From contig NZ_JAGYPD010000003.1 in the NCBI RefSeq assembly GCF_018343515.1, forward strand, positions 326,116 to 390,115: a DNA stretch of 64,000 nucleotides, read 5' to 3'. Below are positions 26,655 to 35,301 of the stretch, piece after piece. The translations under genes and the position numbers were made by a program. Source of the stretch: Bacillus sp. FJAT-50079 (lineage in GTDB: Bacteria; Bacillota; Bacilli; Bacillales; Bacillaceae_C). Each line of letters opens with the position of its first letter. Positions within the stretch are counted from its first letter, which is position 1. The notes under the pieces were generated by a model that did no database searches, was not told the DNA's origin, and saw only the letters and a program-made list of their open reading frames with translations.

Positions 26655-27830
26655 ATGAATATTGAAAAATTGCAATATGCGTTTATTGAACAATTTGGAA
26701 AAAATGAAAGCGCACAAGTGTTTTTTGCACCGGGGCGAGTAAATTTAATTGGTGAGCACACAGATTACAATGGAGGGCATGTTTTTCCGTGCGCGCTTAA
26801 TGTAGGGACAACCGTTATTGCTAGGAAGCGCAATGATCGTCAGTTACGTTTTTACTCACTAAATTTCTCAGAATTAGGCATCATCGAAGGAAGTATTGAT
26901 GGACTTACGTACAAAGAAGAGGATGATTGGGCGAATTACCCAAAAGGGGTTATGGCAATTTTTCAAGAAAAAGGCCTGAAATTGGATGCAGGACTCGATC
27001 TTTTATATGACGGAAATATTCCAAACGGAGCTGGGCTATCATCGTCTGCATCGATCGAAATGGCAACCGCAGTCATGTTAAATAAGTTATTTGCATGTAA
27101 TCAGGAGATGATCGAGCTTGTTAAAATCGCACAGAAAGCCGAGAATGAATTTATCGGTGTCAATTGCGGAATTATGGATCAGTTTGCCAGTGGGCTTGGA
27201 AAGGAAGACCATGCGATCTTGCTAGATTGCCAGACATTAAAGTATGAGTATAGCCCGCTACAGCTCGATGATTATGTATTAATTATCGCAAATACAAATA
27301 AACGCCGTGGATTAGCCGATTCGAAATATAATGAGCGCAGGCAGCAATGTGAGCGTGCGTTAGTACAATTGCAATCGAAATTGCAGATTGATTCACTTGG
27401 TGAACTAACGGAGAAGGAATTTGAAGAGAACAAATATTTGATTCAAGATGATATCGATCGAAAACGAGCCAAGCATGCGGTGTATGAAAATCGCCGGACA
27501 TTAGCAGCGGTGGAGAAATTGAATATAGGCGATATTGAAGGATTCGGTCAACTAATGAATGAATCGCATATATCGCTCCGTGATGATTATGAAGTAACAG
27601 GACCAGAACTTGATGCATTAGCTAAAGCTGCCTGGGATGCCGGGGCAATTGGTGCACGCATGACAGGAGCCGGATTTGGAGGCTGCACGATCAACCTAGT
27701 GAAAAAAGTAGATGCACATATATTTATAGAAAAAGTGGATGAAGCGTATACGAAAGAAACGAGTTTGAAGGCCGACTTTTATACTGTCAAAATCGGCGAC
27801 GGTGCTCGGGCAGTTTCGTACATGGATTAA
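26655..27830 (+). CDS. galK: Galactokinase
   Basis: This cytoplasmic GHMP kinase of 391 residues phosphorylates alpha-galactose at O1 with ATP, the first committed Leloir step. The galactose signature GRVNLIGEHTDYNGG is at about residues 27-41, the ATP loop PNGAGLSSSASIE near 123-135, the catalytic Asp in NCGIMDQFASGLG, and GARMTGAGFGGCTINLV near 338-354. Length matches bacterial GalK. AGAAAGGTGG precedes the ATG. It begins the galK-galE-galT-fructokinase operon, divergent from the ROK regulator. Confidence 0.97.
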   Translation: MNIEKLQYAFIEQFGKNESAQVFFAPGRVNLIGEHTDYNGGHVFPCALNVGTTVIARKRNDRQLRFYSLNFSELGIIEGSIDGLTYKEEDDWANYPKGVMAIFQEKGLKLDAGLDLLYDGNIPNGAGLSSSASIEMATAVMLNKLFACNQEMIELVKIAQKAENEFIGVNCGIMDQFASGLGKEDHAILLDCQTLKYEYSPLQLDDYVLIIANTNKRRGLADSKYNERRQQCERALVQLQSKLQIDSLGELTEKEFEENKYLIQDDIDRKRAKHAVYENRRTLAAVEKLNIGDIEGFGQLMNESHISLRDDYEVTGPELDALAKAAWDAGAIGARMTGAGFGGCTINLVKKVDAHIFIEKVDEAYTKETSLKADFYTVKIGDGARAVSYMD

Positions 27831-27870
27831 GAAGTTGCCAAGTTGCTATAAAAAATGAGGAGGAATAGAG

Positions 27871-28854
27871 ATGGCGATTTTAGTTTGTGGGGGAGCGGGC
27901 TACATTGGTAGTCATGCAGTTGTTGAATTACTTGCACGTGGTGAAGAAGTTGTTGTAATCGATAATTTGCAAAAGGGACATGTTGGTGCATTGACAGAAG
28001 GGGCAACGTTTTACGATGGAGATTTACGGGATGAACCGTTTCTCGATCTCGTTTTTACTGAAAATAACATTGATGCGGTTATGCATTTTGCAGCTGATTC
28101 CCTCGTTGGAGAAAGCGTTCAGAAGCCGCTTCAATATTATGATAACAATGTTGGTGGGGGAATTACCTTATTAAAAGCGATGAATAAACACGGAATTAAA
28201 AACATCGTCTTCTCTTCAACAGCGGCTGTTTATGGGGAACCGAAAGAAATTCCGATTGTTGAAACTGCAGAAACAGCACCGACAAATCCTTATGGGGAGA
28301 CGAAGCTTGCGGTCGAAAAAATGTTGAAGTGGAGCGAGCAAGCGTATGGGATTCAATATGTTGTTCTCCGTTATTTTAATGTGGCAGGTGCCCATCCGAA
28401 TGGGATCATCGGCGAGGACCATAACCCAGAAACACATCTAATTCCAATTATATTGGAAGCAGCACTTGGTAAACGCGATGAAATTGCTATTTTTGGCGAT
28501 GATTATGATACAGAGGATGGAACATGTATCCGCGACTATATTCATGTTATCGATTTAGTCGCTGCGCATATATTAGCGATTGAAAAATTACGCTCCACAG
28601 GTAAAAGTGGCACGTATAATTTGGGGAATGGAAATGGATATAGTGTAAATGAAGTAGTAGAGGTAGCAAGAAAAGTAACGGGCAAGGAAATTCGTGCGGC
28701 CGTTGCACCAAGACGAGCAGGCGATCCAGCACGACTCGTTGCGTCATCCGCGAAGGCAAAAAAAGAGCTTGGCTGGAACCCACAATATGAATCACTTGAA
28801 TCAATGATCAAAAGCGCATGGAATTGGTTTCAAAAACATCCCAATGGTTACTAA
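27871..28854 (+). CDS. galE: UDP-glucose 4-epimerase
   Basis: This SDR-extended epimerase of 327 residues interconverts UDP-galactose and UDP-glucose. The NAD-binding GGAGYIGSH is at residues 6-14, the Ser-Ser-Thr triad segment FSSTAAVYG near 111-119, and the YxxxK active site in YGETKLAVEKM near 144. IRDYIHVIDL and NLGNGNGYSVNEV are typical of GalE. It lies 40 bases after galK with GGAGGAATAG as ribosome site. Besides galactose use it can supply UDP-Gal for surface polymers. Confidence 0.97.
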   Translation: MAILVCGGAGYIGSHAVVELLARGEEVVVIDNLQKGHVGALTEGATFYDGDLRDEPFLDLVFTENNIDAVMHFAADSLVGESVQKPLQYYDNNVGGGITLLKAMNKHGIKNIVFSSTAAVYGEPKEIPIVETAETAPTNPYGETKLAVEKMLKWSEQAYGIQYVVLRYFNVAGAHPNGIIGEDHNPETHLIPIILEAALGKRDEIAIFGDDYDTEDGTCIRDYIHVIDLVAAHILAIEKLRSTGKSGTYNLGNGNGYSVNEVVEVARKVTGKEIRAAVAPRRAGDPARLVASSAKAKKELGWNPQYESLESMIKSAWNWFQKHPNGY

Positions 28855-28874
28855 TGGTAAGGAGGGGGAGAGCG

Positions 28875-30401
28875 TTGACTATTTATAGAGCACTCGAAGA
28901 ACTTATTCAATATGGTTTGAAAAAAAACTTAATCAAAACGTGGGACGTTGATTACGTTAGAAATGATCTTTTATCAATCCTTCAGCTTGACGAATGGAAA
29001 ACCGTTGATATCGGTGAAAGTAACGATGAGTCACCTATTCGTTTTTTAGAAACAATTGTTGACTGGGCCGTGGAAAACGGTAGACTTAATATGAATACGG
29101 TAACATATCGCGATTTACTTGATACGAAGATCATGGGAGTTTTTGTTGCCCGCCCGTCGGTTATCATTGAAACGTTTTATGAACACTATCGTTTAAATGG
29201 GGCAAAGGTTGCAACAAATTACTTTTATGAACTAAGTAAGCATTCCCATTATATTCGGACAGATCGAATTGCGAAAAATGAACATTGGTATTCACCAACA
29301 GCTTATGGGGATTTGGAAATCACGATTAATTTATCAAAGCCTGAAAAAGACCCGACGACGATTGCTGCTGAAAGAGAAATGGTGAAAGTCGCTTATCCGG
29401 ATTGCTTGCTTTGCAAGGAGAATGTTGGCTATGCGGGAAGATTGGATCATCCTGCGAGGCAAAGCCATCGAATTATTCCTGTTCGATTAAATAATGAACA
29501 ATGGTTTCTCCAATATTCGCCATATGTTTATTATAATGAACATGCGATTGTTTTTTCCGGAGAGCATAGCCCGATGAAAATATCTAAGGCGGGCTTTGAA
29601 CGCTTACTCGATTTTGTTAATCAATTTCCGCATTATTTTATTGGGTCCAATGCCGATTTACCAATAGTCGGTGGTTCGATTTTAAGCCATGATCATTTTC
29701 AAGGCGGCAATCATGAATTTCCAATGGCGAAAGCGAAAATGGAAGAAACATTTACTTTCGAAAATTACGAAGGAATCGAAGTAGGGATCGTTCGCTGGCC
29801 GATGTCTGTCATTCGGTTGCGTGGGAAGGATCGTCAGCAAATAGCTAATCTTGCTGATATGCTTACAAAGCAGTGGAAAGAGTATAGCGATCCTGATGCC
29901 GATATTTATGCATACAGTGGACAAGTTCCGCATAATACGGTCACACCCATTGTCCGTAAAATCGATGACTATTTCGAATTCGATCTTGTCCTGCGCAATA
30001 ATCGAACAGATGAAGAACATCCGTATGGCATCTTCCACCCGCATAAAGAGGTTCATCATATAAAAAAGGAAAATATCGGTTTAATCGAAGTGATGGGCTT
30101 AGCGGTATTGCCAGGCAGATTAAAAGAGGAGCTACAAAAAGTCGGACAATATTTACTTCAGGTGGATGGTGAAGAACGGATTTATGCTGATGAACAAACA
30201 AATAAACATGCCGCATGGGCTGTTACGATCAAAAGAAAATACGAGGATTTGAATGAGAAAAACATTGCAGCTATCTTAAGAAACGAAGTAGGATACGTGT
30301 TTGCGAAAGTCCTTGAACATGCAGGGGTGTACAAACGAACAAAAGAGGGTCAGGAAGCGTTTAGAAAATTTATTCGAACAATGGGGGATGGAGGAATTTA
30401 A
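28875..30401 (+). CDS. galT: Galactose-1-phosphate uridylyltransferase, GalT type 2
   Basis: This enzyme transfers UMP from UDP-glucose to galactose-1-phosphate. It has 508 residues from the TTG at 28875, chosen because AAGGAGGGGGAG lies directly upstream; the frame is open further up into galE. It belongs to the Firmicutes-type GalT2 family, distinct from the HPH-type E. coli enzyme. Recognisable strings are CLLCKENVGYAGRLDHPARQSHRIIP, ILSHDHFQGG and HNTVTPIVRK. It overlaps neither neighbour, but the next gene starts at the base right after its stop codon. Confidence 0.95.
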   Translation: MTIYRALEELIQYGLKKNLIKTWDVDYVRNDLLSILQLDEWKTVDIGESNDESPIRFLETIVDWAVENGRLNMNTVTYRDLLDTKIMGVFVARPSVIIETFYEHYRLNGAKVATNYFYELSKHSHYIRTDRIAKNEHWYSPTAYGDLEITINLSKPEKDPTTIAAEREMVKVAYPDCLLCKENVGYAGRLDHPARQSHRIIPVRLNNEQWFLQYSPYVYYNEHAIVFSGEHSPMKISKAGFERLLDFVNQFPHYFIGSNADLPIVGGSILSHDHFQGGNHEFPMAKAKMEETFTFENYEGIEVGIVRWPMSVIRLRGKDRQQIANLADMLTKQWKEYSDPDADIYAYSGQVPHNTVTPIVRKIDDYFEFDLVLRNNRTDEEHPYGIFHPHKEVHHIKKENIGLIEVMGLAVLPGRLKEELQKVGQYLLQVDGEERIYADEQTNKHAAWAVTIKRKYEDLNEKNIAAILRNEVGYVFAKVLEHAGVYKRTKEGQEAFRKFIRTMGDGGI

Positions 30402-31280
30402 ATGTTTGGAGCAATCGAAGCTGGTGGAACAAAATTTGTTTGTGCAATTGGGACAGCCGATGGGAAAATTATCGAGCGCATCGAAATCGCTACGAAAACA
30501 CCAGAAGAAACGATGCCAGAGGTGCTAGCATTCTTTGAAAAACATTCAATTGAAGCGCTTGGGATTGGTTCATTCGGTCCTGTCGATGTTGATAAAAGCA
30601 GTTCAACATATGGAAATATTACTTCAACACCGAAGCAAGGGTGGGCGAATTATCCATTCGTAAAAACGATGATGGACGCTCTGCATGTTCCAATTGAATT
30701 CAACACGGACGTAAATGGCGCAGCATTAGGGGAATTATTACATGGAGCTGGCCAAGGTCTTGAAAGCTGTCTTTATATTACCGTTGGAACGGGAATTGGT
30801 GCAGGCGCTGTTATTCAAGGTAAACTACTACAAGGTCTCTCTCATCCCGAAATGGGCCATGTACTCATTCGCAGGCATCCGGAAGATTCATATAAAGGAA
30901 GCTGCCCGTACCATCTAGATTGTCTGGAAGGGATGGCAGCCGGACCAGCGATTGAAGAACGTTGGGGTGAAAAGGGCATAAAGCTTGCGGACCGCAACGA
31001 AGTTTGGGAGCTTGAAGCTTATTATTTAGCACAAGCGCTCATGCAATATATATTAATTGTTTCGCCACAAAGAATTATTATGGGCGGCGGAGTGATGAAG
31101 CAAAAACAATTATTCCCGCTCGTTCGTAAACAAGTACAGTCGTTACTTAATGGATATGTTGCCATTCCGCAAATTACGGAACAGATTGATGAATACATCG
31201 TTCCACCGGCACTTGGCGATGATGCTGGAATTACGGGTGCGCTCATGTTAGCAAAACGAGCACTGGAAGCGGCTGAATAA
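30402..31280 (+). CDS. ROK-family fructokinase/sugar kinase
   Basis: This cytoplasmic kinase of 292 residues phosphorylates fructose or a related hexose with ATP. The phosphate-binding loop AIEAGGTKFVCAIG is at residues 3-16, and the substrate/catalytic region is TDVNGAALGELLHGAG, with the general-base Asp. The zinc-site region HVLIRRHPEDSYKGSCPYHLDCLEGMA has the fructokinase His-Cys-His-Cys pattern, and GGGVMKQ follows near 230. It is closest in style to the YdhR/GmuE type. It is the last gene of the gal operon and abuts the galT stop, with GGAGG in the galT 3' end. Confidence 0.9.
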   Translation: MFGAIEAGGTKFVCAIGTADGKIIERIEIATKTPEETMPEVLAFFEKHSIEALGIGSFGPVDVDKSSSTYGNITSTPKQGWANYPFVKTMMDALHVPIEFNTDVNGAALGELLHGAGQGLESCLYITVGTGIGAGAVIQGKLLQGLSHPEMGHVLIRRHPEDSYKGSCPYHLDCLEGMAAGPAIEERWGEKGIKLADRNEVWELEAYYLAQALMQYILIVSPQRIIMGGGVMKQKQLFPLVRKQVQSLLNGYVAIPQITEQIDEYIVPPALGDDAGITGALMLAKRALEAAE

Positions 31281-31289
31281 CTACCTATT

Positions 31290-31332
31290 AATAAGAAGCT
31301 AGGGCGATATGAAGTCCTAGCTTTTGCTTATT
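31290..31332 (+). terminator. Terminator of the gal operon
   Basis: AAGCTAGG pairs with CCTAGCTT, extended by AATAAG/CTTATT with an interruption, followed by TTTTG. It sits 10 bases after the kinase stop codon. Confidence 0.7.
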
Positions 31333-31349
31333 GTGTGATCACTCTGTAT

Positions 31350-31378
31350 TTGACATGTGTAAGTAAAGGATTTACTGT
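31350..31378 (+). promoter_or_regulatory. Promoter with operator-like repeat upstream of araM
   Basis: -35 TTGACA (31350-31355), 17-bp spacer, weak -10 TACTGT (31373-31378). The inverted repeat AGTAAA-GGA-TTTACT (31362-31376) overlaps the -10 and could bind a repressor. Confidence 0.5.
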
Positions 31379-31417
31379 AAATATACAGAAAAGTCGAACT
31401 TTAGAAAGGGGAGTATC

Positions 31418-31453
31418 ATGCCAAAATTAAAGATGAGGAAATTCATATTATGA
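31418..31453 (+). CDS. Possible 11-residue leader peptide coupled to araM
   Basis: The best Shine-Dalgarno in this region (GAAAGGGGAG) precedes an ATG at 31418, not the araM ATG. It opens a short frame, MPKLKMRKFIL, whose TGA overlaps the araM start as ATGA. The araM ATG has only a weak ribosome site of its own, so translation may be coupled through this peptide. A frameshift in the source sequence is an alternative. Confidence 0.4.
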   Translation: MPKLKMRKFIL

Positions 31454-32652
31454 ATGATCGATTAGAAGAAATGAATAGATTAGCGAACCAATGTAATTGT
31501 GGGAATAAGCACAATCTAATTCAGATCGAGGAGATCGTTATTGCTAAAGATGCGCTCGACCAGTTGGTTACTTTTTTACAGAAAAAAGCTTTTCAACATG
31601 TTGTATTAGTTGTGGACGAGCAAACGTATAAAGCAGCAGGAGAAAAGCTCTCAAATCTTCTTCACACAGCCGGATTCCAACATACAGTTTGCAAGGTTGA
31701 TCCTGATGAAAATGGAGATGTGATGGCTGATGAAAAAGTGATTGTACAGGCACTTCTTGGTACGCCACGTGAGGCAGATGTTTTACTTGCTGTTGGTGCA
31801 GGAACACTTCACGACGTAACAAGAATTTGCAGTGAGAAAACGAAAACCCCATTTATTTCAATCCCGACTGCTCCATCAGTTGATGGCTTTACTTCGCTTG
31901 GGGCACCGCTTATCGTAAGAGGGTTCAAGCAAACGTTCCAAACACAAGCGCCGCTTGCTGTTTTTGCTGATATTGAAATATTAATGAATGCCCCAGCTAA
32001 TATGATCGCGGCTGGATTTGGTGATATGATGGCAAAGTTTACTTCGCTTGCAGATTGGAAATTCGGAGAGATGATGGCGGATGAACCGTATTGTCCGTTA
32101 GTAGAATCATTGACGAAGGAAGCATTGGAAACATGCATTACGAATAGAGATCATATTGCAAGAAAAAATGAGGCTGGTGTTACTGCATTGATCGATGCTT
32201 TAATTGTCTCCGGGCTTGCAATGCTTATATTTGGTCAATCACATCCAGCTTCAGGGGGCGAGCATCATCTTTCACATTATTGGGAAATGGAATTTTTACG
32301 TGAAAGACGTCCACAAATTCTTCATGGAGCAAAAGTCGGTGTTGCCACTTCATTACTCGCGCGCCTATACAAAGAAGAGATGCAGACAATTTTACTCGAT
32401 CGATCTCAAGTAAAGGATCCTTTTTTGCGAAAAAGGATCAAAGATCACCAACACGAAATTCAAGCGATTATCAACAATATTCCTGAGACAGCTTATTTTG
32501 AAAAAGTAATGGAAAAAGTCGGTGGGAAATCGAGTACATTTGAGCTTGGTATTCATGATAGTCTCGTCACGGATAGTATGCTAGAAGCGCATAAATTAAG
32601 AGAGCGGTTTACAATGCTGCACTTTTTAAATGAAGAGCTAATGTATAATTGA
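31450..32652 (+). CDS. araM: sn-Glycerol-1-phosphate dehydrogenase (AraM/EgsA)
   Basis: This NAD(P)H-dependent enzyme reduces dihydroxyacetone phosphate to sn-glycerol-1-phosphate, the precursor of heptaprenylglyceryl phosphate lipids in Bacillus. It has 400 residues and the iron-alcohol-dehydrogenase-like fold. The nucleotide loop VGAGTLHDVTR is near residue 117; FISIPTAPSVDGFTS, the metal-ligand region GFGDMMAK and the His ligands in SHPASGGEHHLSHYWE follow. It stands alone here rather than in an arabinose operon as in B. subtilis. Translation may depend on a short upstream peptide. Confidence 0.93.
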   Translation: MNDRLEEMNRLANQCNCGNKHNLIQIEEIVIAKDALDQLVTFLQKKAFQHVVLVVDEQTYKAAGEKLSNLLHTAGFQHTVCKVDPDENGDVMADEKVIVQALLGTPREADVLLAVGAGTLHDVTRICSEKTKTPFISIPTAPSVDGFTSLGAPLIVRGFKQTFQTQAPLAVFADIEILMNAPANMIAAGFGDMMAKFTSLADWKFGEMMADEPYCPLVESLTKEALETCITNRDHIARKNEAGVTALIDALIVSGLAMLIFGQSHPASGGEHHLSHYWEMEFLRERRPQILHGAKVGVATSLLARLYKEEMQTILLDRSQVKDPFLRKRIKDHQHEIQAIINNIPETAYFEKVMEKVGGKSSTFELGIHDSLVTDSMLEAHKLRERFTMLHFLNEELMYN

Positions 32653-32675
32653 GCGTCCTTCACAAACGCAAAGGG

Positions 32676-32875
32676 CACTGAAAAAACCTCTTGCTGTTGA
32701 TTTCCGTTCCAGGTGGACGCTTTCCAAGGGGCGTGTCTTGAGCAGCTTAGGCCAACAGGATGTCGGTCGCGAAGCCGTTGCCACGCGTTCCTTTAAAAGC
32801 CCTGCAGGGTCTCAAGCTGCACGCTCATCCCGCTGGAGTCGCCACCTTCCACCCAATCAATGGAACTGCAATAAA
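32676..32875. repeat. Bacillaceae intergenic palindromic repeat
   Basis: A GC-richer stretch of about 200 bp starts with CTGTTGATTTCCGTTCCAGG, followed by TGGACGCTTTCC, and ends with TGGAGTCGCCACCTTCCACC, followed by CAATCAATGG. The ends are imperfect inverted repeats of each other. I recognise this as a repeat common between genes in Bacillus-type genomes. It encodes no convincing protein. With the hairpins after it, it accounts for most of the 555-bp gap after araM. Confidence 0.65.
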
Positions 32876-32900
32876 TTAATTTTTAGGCTAACCAGAGGTG

Positions 32901-32950
32901 GCGGAAAAATGTGTAATTGGATCATATTAATCATCTAATTATACATTTTT
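32901..32950 (+). terminator. Terminator-like hairpin downstream of araM
   Basis: AAAAATGTGTAATT (32905-32918) pairs with AATTATACATTTTT (32937-32950), one G-U, around an 18-base loop. The arms carry A and T tracts, so it can act in both directions. Confidence 0.6.
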
Positions 32951-33085
32951 CGTTTGCGCTAAAAAAATTATAGTCGCTGTTTTTGATGATTTTAACTCAA
33001 GAAATGTTTTATTTAACTCCTTCAAGGGTATACTGTACCGCAAAATCATCTCCTACATCTGGTGAAAGATATGATCAACTAAAAA

Positions 33086-33126
33086 AAGACATACTGATGT
33101 AATACGGATCAAAGTGTCTTCTTTTG
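33086..33126 (+). terminator. Weak hairpin with T run in the araM-yvyE gap
   Basis: AAGACA (33086-33091) and TGTCTT (33115-33120) could pair, followed by CTTTTG. The stem is short and the loop long. Confidence 0.3.
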
Positions 33127-33163
33127 TGAAAAACCTAATTATCAAAATGAGTAAATGTGTTTC

Positions 33164-33202
33164 AGTACTTTCTCCGTGAGAGAAAAAGTACCTTTTTCTT
33201 TT
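33164..33202 (+). terminator. Hairpin with T tract next to the yvyE 3' end
   Basis: AGTACTTTCTC pairs with GAGAAAAAGTACC, with a two-base bulge, followed by CTTTTTCTTTT on the plus strand. It lies between converging araM and yvyE transcription. Confidence 0.5.
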
Positions 33203-33207
33203 CCATC

Positions 33208-33843
33208 CTAAACGACATCTGTTTCTAAATACACTTCTTCTCCCGCAGCGATTTCTGTCTGTCCATTTGTTAAATCAGTCATCCAGTCAGTAAATTCGTC
33301 TGTTTGGGCTTGTTCGACATAAACTTCGATCTCTACTTGATCAGAGTAATGGATCTCTTTTAATTGATAAATAGAGGAGCGCAGTTCATTTTCCAATTTT
33401 CCTAACCAAGTATAATCGGCTTTGACATGCATGATTGTCATTAATTTACGCTCGACGACTCCAACTGCGTTAATACCTTCAGACGTTGATTTTCCATATG
33501 CACGAATTAATCCGCCGGCGCCAAGCTTAATGCCGCCAAAATACCTTGTCACAACGACGACTGTATCTTTTAAATCTCGCTTTTTTAACACCTCAAGCAT
33601 TGGAATCCCAGCGGTACCGCTCGGCTCTCCATCATCATTTGCCTTTTGAATTTGATTTTGCTCACCAATTAAATAGGCGGAACAATTATGTGTAGCATCC
33701 CAGTGCTTTTTCTTAATTTCTTGAATAAATGCCTGAGCCAATTCTTCCGTTTCGGCCCGGTGAATGTGAGCTATGAATCTAGATTTCTGAATATTAATTT
33801 CATGCTCGCCTTGTCCCTTTACCGTATAATATTGCGGAAGCAT
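33208..33843 (-). CDS. yvyE: YigZ/IMPACT family protein YvyE
   Basis: This 211-residue cytoplasmic protein has an N-terminal UPF0029/IMPACT domain (FIAHIHRAETEELAQAF, HNCSAYLIG, DGEPSGTAGIPML, VVVTRYFGGIKLGAGGLIRAY) and a C-terminal DUF1949 ferredoxin-like domain. The family is linked to translation regulation, but no reaction is known. In Bacillus it is the usual divergent neighbour of degS, as here. AAAGGAGACAG precedes the ATG. Confidence 0.93.
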   Translation of the reverse strand: MLPQYYTVKGQGEHEINIQKSRFIAHIHRAETEELAQAFIQEIKKKHWDATHNCSAYLIGEQNQIQKANDDGEPSGTAGIPMLEVLKKRDLKDTVVVVTRYFGGIKLGAGGLIRAYGKSTSEGINAVGVVERKLMTIMHVKADYTWLGKLENELRSSIYQLKEIHYSDQVEIEVYVEQAQTDEFTDWMTDLTNGQTEIAAGEEVYLETDVV

Positions 33844-33907
33844 AGATCTGTCTCCTTTCGGCGAAAAAATTGTAAAAGAATCTTAATGTTTGTATAAGCA
33901 GTATACA

Positions 33908-33916
33908 TGATATAAT
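33908..33916 (+). promoter_or_regulatory. Extended -10 promoter candidate for degSU
   Basis: TGATATAAT is a perfect extended -10, with a possible -35 TTGTAT (33890-33895) at a short 15-bp spacing. It would give a leader of roughly 200 bases before degS; that leader holds no other recognised gene. Confidence 0.55.
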
Positions 33917-34128
33917 AGAAAATTAGAAAGGGATCGCCATATTCCTTGAGAATTACGTCGAAAATTTAGGACTTTTGCCTAAGGGGATAGGTATAAAGCA
34001 ACATACCGGTTTTTGGTAAACAGTATTTAAGGATGAATTTTTCAAAAAACAACTATCATTATCGTCTAATTTTGAATTATCATGTAAAATAAATTTATCC
34101 GAAAAGGGGGGTATCCCTCGAGGAAAAC

Positions 34129-35271
34129 ATGGCATTAAGAAAAGTAGATATAAAAGCGTTAGATGACATTGTCAATCAAATGATTACAACGGTTGATAAT
34201 AGCAAAAATGAAATATTTCGAATAGGAGAACAATGTCGCCAAGAACATGATTTATTTATTTCCGAATTAAAAGAGATCAAACAACAGGTGAGACACGTTA
34301 TTGATGAAGGGGACGCATTGGAAATAAAATCACGGCTTGCCAGACGGCGGCTTTCCGAGGTGAGCCAACGTTTTCGAGATTTTTCTGAACAGGAAGTCCG
34401 TGAAGTATACGAAAATGCACATGATCTGCATACGAGATTAACCGTTAATCGTCAGCTTGAAAAACAGCTGCGTGTAAGGCGCGATGATTTAGAGAGAAGA
34501 CTTCTCGCCTTACAGGAAACAATTGATCGTGCAGAATCACTCGTCTCACAAATTACAATCGTATCGAATTATCTTGTAAGTGATATAAAGGAAATTGGTG
34601 AAGTGCTCGAAGATGCGAAAATGAAGCAAGATTTTGGTCTGCGGATTATTGAAGCGCAAGAAGAAGAGAGGCGGCGCCTTTCTCGGGAAATTCACGATGG
34701 ACCTGCACAGCTCTTGGCAAATGTATTAATTCGTTCTGATTTGGCTGAGAAAGTTCATAGAGAGAAGGGGCCAGAGCAATCACTTCTAGAAATTCGAAGC
34801 TTAAAAGAAATGATTCGTGCTGCTTTATACGAAGTTCGGCGAATTATTTATGATTTAAGACCGATGGCACTGGACGATCTAGGTCTGATTCCGACACTCA
34901 AAAAATACTTAGCGACAATTGAAGAATACAATAAGCGAACAATAATTGAATTTATACATATAGGAACAGATAAAAGATTGCCGCCTAAATATGAAGTCGC
35001 ATTATTTCGGCTTATTCAGGAATCCGTCCAAAACGCATTAAAACATGCGGAAGCTAGGGAAATAAAGGTGAAGATTGAAATCCGCAGAGATCAGATCATC
35101 GTTCTTATTCGGGATGATGGAAAAGGGTTCGATCCAATGGAAAATAAAAACGATTCATTTGGGATTATCGGAATGAAAGAGCGTGTTAGCATCTTGGAAG
35201 GTGAAATGAAAATTATGTCCAATCTCGGATATGGGACTTCCATTATCATTCAAATTCCTTTAATGGAGTAG
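34129..35271 (+). CDS. degS: Sensor histidine kinase DegS
   Basis: This soluble cytoplasmic kinase of 380 residues phosphorylates DegU and controls exoenzymes, motility and competence. An N-terminal coiled-coil sensor (about 1-170) precedes the HisKA_3 dimerisation domain with phospho-acceptor His189 (RRLSREIHDGPAQLLANV) and the ATPase domain with QESVQNALKHA, RDDGKGFD and FGIIGMKERV. His189 has the same number as in B. subtilis DegS. There is no membrane segment. GAGGAAAAC precedes the ATG. It is followed by degU. Confidence 0.97.
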   Translation: MALRKVDIKALDDIVNQMITTVDNSKNEIFRIGEQCRQEHDLFISELKEIKQQVRHVIDEGDALEIKSRLARRRLSEVSQRFRDFSEQEVREVYENAHDLHTRLTVNRQLEKQLRVRRDDLERRLLALQETIDRAESLVSQITIVSNYLVSDIKEIGEVLEDAKMKQDFGLRIIEAQEEERRRLSREIHDGPAQLLANVLIRSDLAEKVHREKGPEQSLLEIRSLKEMIRAALYEVRRIIYDLRPMALDDLGLIPTLKKYLATIEEYNKRTIIEFIHIGTDKRLPPKYEVALFRLIQESVQNALKHAEAREIKVKIEIRRDQIIVLIRDDGKGFDPMENKNDSFGIIGMKERVSILEGEMKIMSNLGYGTSIIIQIPLME

Positions 35272-35301
35272 AAAATGTAGAAACTTTAGGGGGAATGGAT
35301 T

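Noticed and set aside
32738-32938. A 66-codon frame inside the palindromic repeat
   Set aside because: Composition is Arg/Ser-rich, as these repeats give in any frame; no ribosome site.
33953-34135. A 60-codon minus-strand frame in the degS leader
   Set aside because: No ribosome site or similarity; the region is better explained as the untranslated leader of degSU.
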